A DNA stretch of 64,000 nucleotides from assembly GCA_965247175.1 (NCBI GenBank), contig OZ252006.1, positions 992,001-1,056,000 on the forward strand. The letters are read 5' to 3'. The stretch comes from JANQMX01 sp965247175 (GTDB lineage: Bacteria; Pseudomonadota; Alphaproteobacteria; Kiloniellales; DSM-21159). A program made the position numbers and the translations under genes. The notes below the pieces were generated by a model. It did not search any database and was not told the DNA's origin. It saw nothing but the letters and a program-made list of their open reading frames with translations. Positions 1 through 7,450 of this stretch are shown here, piece by piece (the first letter of the stretch is position 1; each line of letters begins with the position of its first letter).

Positions 1-449
1 TCTACGTGCGGATGTTCAACAGCCCGCGCACGGCGGCGAAGGTGGGCGCGCTGGGCGAGCATCTCAGATTCAACGGCGTTCTGCCCGACGACGTTCGTGA
101 GCTGGCGATCCTGCGCTGCTCCATGAGGCAAGGATTCGGCTACGAGTGGTCGCACCATCAGCGCCCCGCGAAACTGGCCGGGGTCAGCCAGGAGGTGATC
201 GATGAGGTGACCGCGGGAAAGGTGCCAGAATCGCTGCCGGAGGTTTCGCAAGCGGTCCTCGAGGCCGTAGACGCGGTGATCGCAAAGCGCACGATTCCCT
301 TCAACGTCCAACGGCGCATCGCCGATGCTCATGGCACCGCTGGCGTGGTAGACGTGGTCGCCTTGTGCGGGCTCTACACGACCATCGGCTATATGGTGAC
401 GAGCTTCGACATCCCGCTCGAGGAAGGATTCCCCAAGCCGCCGTTCTGA
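1..449 (+). CDS. Carboxymuconolactone decarboxylase (CMD/AhpD-like) family protein, 5' end outside window
   Basis: The frame is open at the left edge and the first visible residues (Y-V-R-M-F-N-S-P-R) belong to the middle of the usual CMD N-terminal helix, so perhaps 30-50 residues are missing. The visible part has the helical CMD core: RELAILRCS followed by YEWSHH, which is the EW..H variant of the family and lacks the CxxC pair of true AhpD peroxidase partners. It ends PKPPF and stops with TGA. Members of this variant are mostly small cytoplasmic proteins of unproven activity (gamma-carboxymuconolactone decarboxylase-like or alkylhydroperoxidase-like). The family is clear; the reaction is not. 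Confidence 0.75.
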   Translation, partial: YVRMFNSPRTAAKVGALGEHLRFNGVLPDDVRELAILRCSMRQGFGYEWSHHQRPAKLAGVSQEVIDEVTAGKVPESLPEVSQAVLEAVDAVIAKRTIPFNVQRRIADAHGTAGVVDVVALCGLYTTIGYMVTSFDIPLEEGFPKPPF

Positions 450-470
450 TCTTGCGGCACGAGCGGAAAA

Positions 471-490
471 GGGGTCCATGATGGGACCCC
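471..490 (+). terminator. Hairpin after the CMD gene
   Basis: GGGGTCC, then ATGATG, then GGACCCC: a perfect 7-bp stem with a 6-nt loop, 21 bases after the CMD stop codon. No clear T-run follows, so it is either a weak intrinsic terminator or an mRNA 3'-end stabiliser. An ATG inside the loop begins an in-frame extension of the next gene, but it has no ribosome binding site and is not taken as the start. Confidence 0.35.
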
Positions 491-540
491 TACAAACATC
501 TTGTCTCCTTCTATACCTAACCCCAACAGGAACGGACAGC

Positions 541-957
541 ATGCCCAACGACTCCATTCCGGCGCTCGGCGCCAACACGCTGCCTGACGGCGAGAGTGAT
601 CGGCTTCGTTCTCTCATCGAGGCTTGGACGGACGACTGGGTGGCGGGCCGAATGGCCGAGTGGAAGACGTACTGGGCCGATGAGCCCGTGCTCATGCCGC
701 CCGGACAACCGCGCATAGCGGGCGTCGGCGCGCTTGCCGATTATGTGACTCAGTCTTTCACGCCGGGCCTGCGCTATCGCTTCTCGGATTGGTCCTTCAC
801 CGGGCGCGAGGACCTCGCCGTCGTCACGAACCAGATTGCGCTGAGCGGCAGCGACGCCGCGGCCGCGACGGCCTTCAATCAGATGATCGTGCTGCGCCGC
901 AACGGCGAGCAACGTTGGCGCATCCAGACCGTCATTTTCACGCCGACCGCCGCCTAG
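541..957 (+). CDS. SnoaL/NTF2-like small protein
   Basis: 138 residues from ATG 541, preceded by AGGAACGG about 6-13 bases upstream; a longer in-frame start at 478 lies in a hairpin loop and adds a non-conserved leader. The protein has the NTF2-like cone-fold pattern: an N-terminal helix with W..D.W (AWTDDWVAGRMAEW), then alternating strands with VLMPPGQP, and terminal strands RWRIQTVIFTPT. Such DUF4440/SnoaL-like proteins bind or isomerise small hydrophobic ligands; no catalytic residues can be assigned here. It ends at the same base where the convergent alpha/beta hydrolase gene ends, with no gap. Confidence 0.7.
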   Translation: MPNDSIPALGANTLPDGESDRLRSLIEAWTDDWVAGRMAEWKTYWADEPVLMPPGQPRIAGVGALADYVTQSFTPGLRYRFSDWSFTGREDLAVVTNQIALSGSDAAAATAFNQMIVLRRNGEQRWRIQTVIFTPTAA

Positions 958-1728
958 CTACGCGATCCGCTCTTCCAGCCAGTCGGCGCAGAAGCCCGCG
1001 ATCTCTTCCCAGCCGGGTTCCATGAAAAGGTAGTGGGCGTGGCCCTTTGCCAGGTGAAAGCTCCCCTTGGCGCCGTACTTCTGCGCGATCTCCTGACCAA
1101 CCGCATGCCGGACGGCACGGTCTTCCTCGCCGGAGACGACGAGGACGGGGCAGGTCACCTTGTTGAAATCGACGGCGATGGCGCGGTGATCGTCGAACAT
1201 CCAGAAGAACATCTCGAACATCACCCGGCCGGACTCGGGGCCGAGCCGATCGAACACCGCATGCTGGGTCGCTTCGTCCAACTTGTTGAAGGCGAAGGGC
1301 GCAATGAGGTCGAAAGCGATATGCACGGGCGCCTTCCAGAAGGGACCCTGCTCCATGAAGCTCCGCGCGACGGCCCGCTCGTCATCGGTTTCCGGCAGCA
1401 TCCCCCAGGCGGAGTTGGGATTGATCAGCACCACGCCGCTGGCCAGGCCCATGGCGGCGACCTGCTGCGCCACCAGCCCACCTACGGCATGGCCAAGCAG
1501 GACAGGCGTCTCATCCAAACCGCGGACGAAGGCGGCGATGTCCTTGGTGTAGTCCATGATGCTGGTGTCGGCGAACGCGGGCGGCCGCTCGGCCTTGGGG
1601 TCGCCGTCGTGATAGCGCAGCGCCGGCGTGTGGACGGTCCAGCCGCGCGCTTCGAAGAAGCCCTTGTAAGTGTCCAGACACCACGGTCCCGCAAAGGCTC
1701 CGTGAATCAGCACGATGGACTTTCCCAT
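958..1728 (-). CDS. Alpha/beta-hydrolase fold protein with Ala in place of the nucleophile Ser
   Basis: 256 residues with a clear alpha/beta-hydrolase layout: strand and oxyanion region IVLIHGAFAG (residues 5-14), nucleophile elbow GHAVGG (79-84), acid strand VSGEEDR with Asp203, and C-terminal histidine in GHAHYLF (His232). The elbow normally reads G-H-S-x-G-G; the codon at 1486-1488 (minus strand) is GCC, Ala, one base from TCC Ser. The acid and His are kept. The fold is therefore sure, but ordinary serine-hydrolase chemistry is doubtful: it may be a binding protein, a cofactor-free non-hydrolytic member, or recently inactivated. It is divergent from the small monooxygenase-like gene at 1853. 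Confidence 0.8.
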   Translation of the reverse strand: MGKSIVLIHGAFAGPWCLDTYKGFFEARGWTVHTPALRYHDGDPKAERPPAFADTSIMDYTKDIAAFVRGLDETPVLLGHAVGGLVAQQVAAMGLASGVVLINPNSAWGMLPETDDERAVARSFMEQGPFWKAPVHIAFDLIAPFAFNKLDEATQHAVFDRLGPESGRVMFEMFFWMFDDHRAIAVDFNKVTCPVLVVSGEEDRAVRHAVGQEIAQKYGAKGSFHLAKGHAHYLFMEPGWEEIAGFCADWLEERIA

Positions 1729-1852
1729 GACCTGTTGGCCTCCGTCCGAGCTGTCGTTCGTCTCGCGAAGCGTACCGCCATTGTGGCAGGTCTGCTAAGC
1801 AAAGCACCACTCTGCGTGACCTTGGGTCAGACTAATAGGGGAGGAGCGAGAC

Positions 1853-2143
1853 ATGTATGCCGTCATTCGACACCACCGGGTCCAGGGGGCCGCCGCCGTC
1901 GAGGAGCTGGCCCGCCAGGGCCGGGAGGATTTTGCCCCGATGATCAAGACCATGCCCGGCTTCGTCGCTTACACGATCATCGCGGGTCAGGACATGGTCT
2001 CAACCGTCTCGATCTTCACGGACAAGGCGGCCGCGGAAGAGTCGACCCGCAAGGCCGTTGCCTGGGCGGCCGACAAGGTCACGGACTTCGAGGTGCCGAC
2101 CGAAGTCATCGAAGGCGAGGTCAGCGTCCACGTCACCACGTGA
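1853..2143 (+). CDS. Small dimeric alpha/beta-barrel protein (antibiotic biosynthesis monooxygenase-like)
   Basis: 96 residues, start ATG 1853 with a strong GGGGAGGAG site nine bases upstream. It shows the ABM/ferredoxin-like pattern: MYAVIRHHRVQG (strand 1), a helix through VEELARQGREDF, then MPGFVAYTII (strand 2), VSTVSIFTDKAAAEES (strand 3 plus helix) and a C-terminal strand. Related proteins include cofactor-free quinol monooxygenases and stress-induced dimeric barrels; no unique catalytic residue is visible. It stands alone between a divergent hydrolase gene and the downstream YHYH gene. Confidence 0.7.
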   Translation: MYAVIRHHRVQGAAAVEELARQGREDFAPMIKTMPGFVAYTIIAGQDMVSTVSIFTDKAAAEESTRKAVAWAADKVTDFEVPTEVIEGEVSVHVTT

Positions 2144-2177
2144 TAGGCTTGAGTGTCCGACCGCCAAGGAGGGGTCA

Positions 2178-3119
2178 ATGCGCTTCGTTCAAACATGCTG
2201 TCTGATGCTTCCCGTCTACCTGTTGGCCGTGCCGGGTGGCGCGCACTCCCCGGGCGAAGACATCACCAATGCTATCCTGACCAAGAGGTCAGCCGACTGC
2301 GCAGACTACGTCGGCACCTATTCGGCCTCGGTCGAAGACATCTCCCGGCAGAAGCCCTTCACGTCCAAGGTTGCCATAGAGATCGTCGGCGCTACGTGCG
2401 TGATCACCTCCAACGGCATTCCCAACCACGACTTCAACGGACCCACGGCGGACTTCGCCAACCAAGTGCGGGAGCTGCCCGGCACCTTCCGCATTCCGCG
2501 CAACCCGAAGCAGAGCGCCGCTGCGACGCGGCTGTCGCAACGAAGCTATGACGCAGTCCTGCTCAACGGGACGCCGGTCGATCTCCTGTCCGCCGGCTGC
2601 TACCGGCCCAGCGGTCCGCGCGCCGACAAGAACGGCAACGTGCTGGCCGGTTGTCGCGATACGGATCCCTGGCTGCTCGATCCGCCGGCCTACGACGCCT
2701 ATTTCGGCGTCGATCAGCACAATGCGCACGCGCAACCGGACGGCCGCTATCACTACCACGCCAACCCCAATGCTCTATTCCTGGATAACGACCTGGAGAT
2801 GCCATCGCCGGTGATCGGCTTCGCCGCGGACGGCTTCCCCGTCTACGGAACCATCTTCCGCGACAAGGACGGGACGATCCGGCCGGCCCGCTCGGGCTAC
2901 GTCTTGAAGACCGAGCCAAGGCCCGCGCCGCCGGATGGGCCGGGCGGCATGCCTGACGGAACCTACCTCGAGGACTACGAGTTCACCGGCGAGGGCGATC
3001 TCGACCGCTGCAACGGCATGACGGTGGATGGACAGTACGGATACTACGTGACCCCGTCCTACCCCTGGGTCCTGAACTGCTTCGTCGGCACCCCGGACCC
3101 CTCGTTCAACAAGCGATAG
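2178..3119 (+). CDS. Secreted YHYH-domain protein
   Basis: 313 residues. ATG 2178 is preceded by AAGGAGG at 5-bp spacing; the frame is open further upstream but has no better site. Residues 1-22 are a signal peptide (MRFVQTCCLMLPVYLLAV then a small-residue cleavage region). The defining YHYH motif sits at about residues 192-195 (DGRYHYHANP), followed by VIGFAADGFPVYG, which is diagnostic of the YHYH family. The C-terminus carries DRCNGMTVDGQYGYYVT. Three cysteines after the signal region could pair in the periplasm. The function is unknown; these proteins are exported and common in marine bacteria. It lies just upstream of a PQQ-type dehydrogenase and a cytochrome c, suggesting a shared periplasmic role. 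Confidence 0.85.
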   Translation: MRFVQTCCLMLPVYLLAVPGGAHSPGEDITNAILTKRSADCADYVGTYSASVEDISRQKPFTSKVAIEIVGATCVITSNGIPNHDFNGPTADFANQVRELPGTFRIPRNPKQSAAATRLSQRSYDAVLLNGTPVDLLSAGCYRPSGPRADKNGNVLAGCRDTDPWLLDPPAYDAYFGVDQHNAHAQPDGRYHYHANPNALFLDNDLEMPSPVIGFAADGFPVYGTIFRDKDGTIRPARSGYVLKTEPRPAPPDGPGGMPDGTYLEDYEFTGEGDLDRCNGMTVDGQYGYYVTPSYPWVLNCFVGTPDPSFNKR

Positions 3120-3252
3120 GCGGTTTCCACCGCCATCGCCGCGCGCCGTACCTTGTCACAGCGAGTTGACGTTCCTCTGCCCTGCCTTAAGGTCTATACA
3201 TGTGGGCAATGTGGAAAAATAAAAAAACCACTGCACCAAGGGAGGAACCTCA

Positions 3253-4527
3253 ATGAAGCAACATGCAATCGCGTGGTCGCTCTGCGCAGCCCTGACCCTC
3301 GGGCTGCCCGCTGTTGCGGCCGCTCAAAGCAATGGCCCCGCCATCACCCCCAGCATCGTGTTGTCGGACCTCGACAATCCTTGGGACATGGCCTTCCTGC
3401 CAGACGGGACGATGTTCTTCACCGAAAAGTGCCGCGGTCTTTCCGTGATGCTTCCCTCGGGCGAGGTCAACGCGCTCTTGGGCATGAAGGGCAGCCAAGG
3501 CTACCCCAGCACCGACGACGATCTCTTCTGCGAAGGGCAGGCGGGGATGAACGGCGTGGCGATCGATCCAAACTTCGCCAGCAACCGGCAGATCTACGTC
3601 TACTCGACTTCCAGCCTGTCCGACCCGATCACCAACCGCGTCATGCGCCTCACGGTGAACGACGATCTCACGGGCGTGTCGAACCGGACCGACATCATCG
3701 ATGACATCCAGTACAAGCCGGCCGCGACCAATCATCCCTTCGGCGGCCCCGGTGCGCACAACGGCGGGCGTATCCGCTTCAATCCGGGCGACGGCTACCT
3801 CTATGTCACCACTGGCGACACCCATAACGGCAAGGTGCCGCAGAGCCCGACCTTGATCGGCTCCAAGGTGCTGAGGGTCGACCGCGACGGCAATGCGGCC
3901 CCCGGCAACACCCCGCCGCAGGGCTTCGATGCGCGCACCTACACCTATGGTCACCGTAACGTGCAGGGCATCGCCTTCCGACCCGGCGATAATCGCCCGG
4001 TCGTCGCCGAGCACGGCCCCTGGCACTCCGACGAGATCACCGTTCTGAAGAACGGCGGCAACGGCGGCTGGGACCCACGCCCCAACGTCGCCGGACGTGG
4101 CGACTGCCCCGACGACTACTGCGGCTATGAACCGAACCAGATGGACGGCATGGACCCGAAGAAGCGGGCGGCCTACATGCCGATGACCGACACCAAGACC
4201 TTCCCTGAGGCGATGCGTCCGGCCTGGACCAATAACGGCCTCTCCCAAGGCACCTCCTCGGCCGAGTTCCTCACCGGCTCGCAGTGGGGCGATTGGGATG
4301 GCCGTCTGGCCGTCGGCATCATGGGGATCGGTTTCGGCGGAACGGCCTTCGGTCAGCGCATCGACATCATCGACCTCGCGCCGGACGGGATGTCCGTCAA
4401 GGAAGTCACCACGATGCAGATTCCCATGGCATCCGGCGGTCGCTTCCGCTCCGTCGTGCAGGGGCCTGACGGCAGCCTCTACACCGCTGTGGATCAGGGC
4501 CAGATCTATCGGCTCGAGCCGAACTGA
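3253..4527 (+). CDS. Periplasmic PQQ-dependent sugar dehydrogenase (GSDH family)
   Basis: 424 residues from ATG 3253 with GGGAGGAAC upstream. Signal peptide 1-24 ending AVAAAQ. Beta-propeller motifs of the soluble glucose/sorbosone dehydrogenase family are visible: LDNPWDMAFLPDG (N-terminal blade), GMNGVAIDPNF, HNGGRIRFNPGDGYLYVTTGD (HNGG and the metal/PQQ region), YGHRNVQGIAF, AEHGP and the C-terminal FRSVVQGPDGSLYTAVD. It should oxidise an aldose or polyol in the periplasm and pass electrons to a c-type cytochrome. A monoheme cytochrome c gene lies 116 bases downstream and is the likely acceptor. PQQ synthesis genes are not in this window. Confidence 0.88.
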   Translation: MKQHAIAWSLCAALTLGLPAVAAAQSNGPAITPSIVLSDLDNPWDMAFLPDGTMFFTEKCRGLSVMLPSGEVNALLGMKGSQGYPSTDDDLFCEGQAGMNGVAIDPNFASNRQIYVYSTSSLSDPITNRVMRLTVNDDLTGVSNRTDIIDDIQYKPAATNHPFGGPGAHNGGRIRFNPGDGYLYVTTGDTHNGKVPQSPTLIGSKVLRVDRDGNAAPGNTPPQGFDARTYTYGHRNVQGIAFRPGDNRPVVAEHGPWHSDEITVLKNGGNGGWDPRPNVAGRGDCPDDYCGYEPNQMDGMDPKKRAAYMPMTDTKTFPEAMRPAWTNNGLSQGTSSAEFLTGSQWGDWDGRLAVGIMGIGFGGTAFGQRIDIIDLAPDGMSVKEVTTMQIPMASGGRFRSVVQGPDGSLYTAVDQGQIYRLEPN

Positions 4528-4554
4528 GCCACGCTCATAAGCCGAGCTCGTATC

Positions 4555-4583
4555 AGCCGCGCTGCCTCCCGGGCGGCGCGGCT
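4555..4583 (+). terminator. Strong intercistronic hairpin between the PQQ dehydrogenase and cytochrome c genes
   Basis: AGCCGCGCTGCC, five-base loop, GGCGGCGCGGCT: a 12-bp stem with one mismatch, beginning 27 bases after the dehydrogenase stop. There is no T-run on the plus strand, so it is more likely an mRNA stabiliser or partial terminator than a full one. Confidence 0.4.
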
Positions 4584-4643
4584 GAGCGCGAGTTCCCAAC
4601 GCCTTGCACACCCTCTTCGCAACCCTCTCCAGGTAGGTGCCCT

Positions 4644-4961
4644 ATGAAGAGACCGGCGCTTTTCGTCCTTGCCGCCGCGCTGAGCTTGGCTGTGGCCCAG
4701 GCCCAGGCGGCGGACCTTGCCGCCGCGAAAACGAAGTACGCGCAGGTCTGCGCCAGCTGCCACGGCCCGGGCGGGAAGGGGATGGCGAGCTTCCCCGCGC
4801 TGGCGGGCAAGGACGCGGACTACATCGCCTCCCGCCTCAAGACCTACCGCGCCGGCGAGAAGGTCGGCCCCAATACCCCCCTGATGATGCCCCACGCCGC
4901 CGAGCTCTCCGACGACCAGATCGCCGGCCTCGCCGCCTACGTCTCGACGAACTTCAAGTGA
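4644..4961 (+). CDS. Secreted monoheme class I cytochrome c
   Basis: 105 residues with a signal peptide (MKRPALFVLAAALSLAVAQAQA, cleavage about residue 22). Heme attachment motif C36-A-S-C39-H40, followed by GPGGKGMASFPALAGKD, and a C-terminal methionine ligand in PLMMPHA (Met81 or Met82), then ELSDDQIAGLAAYV, the usual last helix. Size and spacing fit the c4/c5-like or short c-553 group. The gene follows the PQQ dehydrogenase, so it is the natural electron acceptor for that enzyme; downstream are palindromic repeats and a convergent acetyltransferase. Confidence 0.92.
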   Translation: MKRPALFVLAAALSLAVAQAQAADLAAAKTKYAQVCASCHGPGGKGMASFPALAGKDADYIASRLKTYRAGEKVGPNTPLMMPHAAELSDDQIAGLAAYVSTNFK

Positions 4962-5020
4962 GCTGCGTTTGCTGAAGACGAGGGGGGCGAGAGCCTCTCT
5001 ACCTTGGTCGGGCGCAGGCC

Positions 5021-5125
5021 GATGGATGGGCCCCGGATCAAGTCCGGGGTGACAGGGAATGGTGCACGACAGTCTGCGGCTATTCTCAGACTGTCATCCC
5101 GGCCTTGAGCCGGGATCCATTGATC
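5021..5125. repeat. Inverted pair of intergenic palindromic elements (RPE-like)
   Basis: Copy A (5021-5055) contains CCCCGGATCAAGTCCGGGG followed by TGACAG. Copy B (5091-5122) reads, inverted, GGATCCCGGCTCAAGGCCGGGATGACAG in the same order. Each is itself a hairpin (CCCCGGA/TCCGGGG; CCCGGC/GCCGGG), and the two copies face each other across 35 bases. Related copies occur at 30981-31010 and 32491-32526. The pair sits between the cytochrome c gene and a convergent gene, so it may also serve as a bidirectional terminator. Confidence 0.8.
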
Positions 5126-5193
5126 GACTGGGCGCGGGCTTAAGAATGAGAAGCCGAATGGCCGCATGGACCTGCTGAGCCATATGCGATTTC

Positions 5194-5598
5194 CTACAAC
5201 TCCTTCTGCAGGTCTATGCGTTCCGGGCCGTCGGGGTACTGGAAGCGTGAGAACTCGCGGTAGCCCAGGCGCTCGTAGAAGCCCAGCGCCTGCCAGGTGT
5301 AGGTGTAGAGCATGGCGCGCCGTGCGCCGCGGCGGCGGGCTTCCTCTTCGATCGCGGTCATGATCTCTTCGCCCAGGCCTTGGCCGCGCAGGGCCTCGTC
5401 GACCCAGAGCCCGCGCACTTCCAGTGCCCCCATGTTGAGGATGCCGCGCCCTCCGGCGACGATGGTTCCGTCCTTGACGAGCACCAGCGAATAGCTCTTC
5501 CAGTCCCAGGTGGAGTGCGCCGCGTTGTAGTCGGCGAACTTGCCCGACAGCGCCGCGTAGGCCGCGTCATCCGGCTCGACCAATTGCAAATCGCTCAC
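5194..5598 (-). CDS. GNAT-family N-acetyltransferase
   Basis: 134 residues with the acetyl-CoA binding signature V-x-x-x-x-RGQGLG (WVDEALRGQGLGEEIM, residues about 66-81), preceded by the strand LEVRGLW and followed by ARRRGARRAMLYTYTWQALGFYERLGYREF, the usual beta5-helix of the fold. The substrate is unknown; the family covers small amines, protein N-termini and antibiotics. It is monocistronic, convergent with the cytochrome c gene across the palindromic repeat pair. Confidence 0.88.
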   Translation of the reverse strand: MSDLQLVEPDDAAYAALSGKFADYNAAHSTWDWKSYSLVLVKDGTIVAGGRGILNMGALEVRGLWVDEALRGQGLGEEIMTAIEEEARRRGARRAMLYTYTWQALGFYERLGYREFSRFQYPDGPERIDLQKEL

Positions 5599-5752
5599 CG
5601 CTGACCTCCGCCTGGGCCTTCATCTCAGAGAATCCCAGTGACGCATCCCTCCGCGGCGCCAGGCAAGGTCCAAGAGCGGCGATCAGGCCGGCGAAAAGCT
5701 CATGCCCAACGCGCGACCTCCACCGCGCCACACCAAGCGGGAAGGACAGTCC

Positions 5753-7270
5753 TTATCCCCCGGCCGCCGCGCCTGTGTCGTTCCACCACTTGAAGAACTT
5801 CAGTCCGAGCCGCAGCGCCAGAAAGATCGCAGCGGCCAACACGATCTTCAAAAAGTTCTTTCTGCGCTCCTCGTACTCTTTCGCCTGGGTGGCCCAGCCG
5901 ACAAGAGCGGCCACCAAGATCGCGGCAATGAAGCCATAGTCGAGGCCGAAGAAGCGCGTCACGAAGGCCGCTGCGACGACCGGCATCGCCATGAAGAGCG
6001 TCTGCGCCGCATGCTCATTCGAGCCAACCGTGGCTTCATCAGCCTTCGGCTTCCCGAGCATGACGCCGTTGTAGATGATCAGCATGGCAATGAACCAAAG
6101 GATCGGAACGGCCAGAATGTTGGGCAGGAGCCGGCCAACATCGATCGGGGACATGCCGATCAAAGGCGGCAGCGACCCAACCAGGATGGCGCCGTAGAGC
6201 CCAAACAAGATCCAGGCAATGGGGCTCCCATAGCGGTCAAAGCTCTTGAGAACCTCGTTCTCCGCATAGTGAATTGGAGCGGTCGTCCCCAAGGCTGGCG
6301 CCGCCGCCGCCATGACACTGTCGACATGGTAGCTGCGATCAAACCCTTCGCCTTCGACCTCGAAGTCCTTCTTCCGTTCGTCGGGAATGACGACCTCCGG
6401 GGTTCCGGGAATGTCGGTCAAGAGAAGGAACAGGACGGCCGCAACGAACAGCATCGTGAGACCGAAGGTCGAGCCATCGATCGTGGGCCATGGGCCATAT
6501 CCCTCGACCCAGTGCATCATGTCGAAGTTCAGTTCCAACGACTGCGCCGCGAGGTAGTTAGGCGCGAATAGCCAAAGGAGCAGGATCACGAACAGCGTCG
6601 CGTAGACGAACTCTCCGTAGGCCAGCAGCTTCCACCAGACCGAGCGGCGGGGCCAAGCAAGCTTGTTGCGAACCCAAGGGACCTGCCGCATCCCGAAGAA
6701 GACGGTCATAATCACGGTTGCCCCGATCGAAACCAGAAGCGCCACGAAGGCGACCTCCGAACCGTCGCTTGCTTCAAGCCGCAGTGTTTCCTCCTCGAGG
6801 ATCTTCTGACCCTGAAGCAAGAACAGGACTGCAAGGGCTCCTTTGAGCCCCGTTTTCACGGGCGTCGGCAAAGCATCGATCACCGCCTTCCTAGCCCCGT
6901 GGCGGATCGAAACGAAGAAATAGATGACGCCCGCAACTGCGATCGACCAGAAGAGGATCGGCCCGGGGACTCCCGTGCTTTCGTGGTACTCCTTAAGAAA
7001 GGCGCTGATGCCGACGGCTGGTGCGATCAGCAATCCGATGCGGGCATAGAGCGCGGAGGCGAGGGCTGCCAAAACGATCAGAAGAAGTGTGCCGGTAACG
7101 ACACCGGAGGTGATGCCGGCCCCTTCCAGCACAGCCGGGTTCACCCGGATGATGTAGAAGCTCGAGAGAAACAGCGCGATAGCCGCGGAAATGCTCTCTA
7201 CGTCGAACCTGTGCTCCAGAGGATTCTCGTGCTCCGGCCGAAGTCGGCTCAAGCTCCACCACGCACTCAT
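5753..7270 (-). CDS. AzgA-like NCS2 nucleobase permease (divergent)
   Basis: 505 residues from ATG 7270 (a TTG four codons earlier is in frame, but GGGGG lies five bases before the ATG). There are about 12-13 hydrophobic segments. Order and motifs follow the AzgA/guanine-hypoxanthine permease family: FYIIRVNPAVLEGAGI near residue 35, an LLIAPAVGISAFL segment equivalent to the family's LAPGMGLNAYF, IDALPTPVKTGLKGALAVLFL equivalent to INAIPMSLKLAI, and a late LPPLIGMSPIDVGRLLP. The loop regions, including a charged stretch DERKKDFEVEGEGFDR, are longer than usual. It probably imports a purine or similar base by cation symport. It is divergent from the ATPase-MltG fusion gene. Confidence 0.78.
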   Translation of the reverse strand: MSAWWSLSRLRPEHENPLEHRFDVESISAAIALFLSSFYIIRVNPAVLEGAGITSGVVTGTLLLIVLAALASALYARIGLLIAPAVGISAFLKEYHESTGVPGPILFWSIAVAGVIYFFVSIRHGARKAVIDALPTPVKTGLKGALAVLFLLQGQKILEEETLRLEASDGSEVAFVALLVSIGATVIMTVFFGMRQVPWVRNKLAWPRRSVWWKLLAYGEFVYATLFVILLLWLFAPNYLAAQSLELNFDMMHWVEGYGPWPTIDGSTFGLTMLFVAAVLFLLLTDIPGTPEVVIPDERKKDFEVEGEGFDRSYHVDSVMAAAAPALGTTAPIHYAENEVLKSFDRYGSPIAWILFGLYGAILVGSLPPLIGMSPIDVGRLLPNILAVPILWFIAMLIIYNGVMLGKPKADEATVGSNEHAAQTLFMAMPVVAAAFVTRFFGLDYGFIAAILVAALVGWATQAKEYEERRKNFLKIVLAAAIFLALRLGLKFFKWWNDTGAAAGG

Positions 7271-7450
7271 GGTCACCCCCAAGACCGGACCTTGCCTGCC
7301 GACAGCTTAGTGCGCCGCGTCGCACTCGGTAAACTTGCGCGACAGGACAGCACTGAGACAATTGACCGTCGCGCGCCGTGATGTTTGGTATCTGGAACGC
7401 ATCCTAAAGACAGCTGCTTTCCGAATGAAGACATACTCTCGAAATCAGTG

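Noticed and set aside
1033..2205. 390-codon plus-strand frame across the alpha/beta hydrolase gene
   Set aside because: Antisense shadow of the hydrolase and frame-shifted over the small ABM-like gene, both of which have clear starts and motifs.
3166..3200. Sigma-70 promoter (TTGACG, TATACA) before the PQQ dehydrogenase
   Set aside because: Spacing between the two hexamers is about 23 bases, too long for a normal promoter.
5021..5125. Inverted repeats as ends of an insertion sequence
   Set aside because: Only 35 bases lie between the copies and no transposase or target duplication is present; each copy is itself a palindrome.
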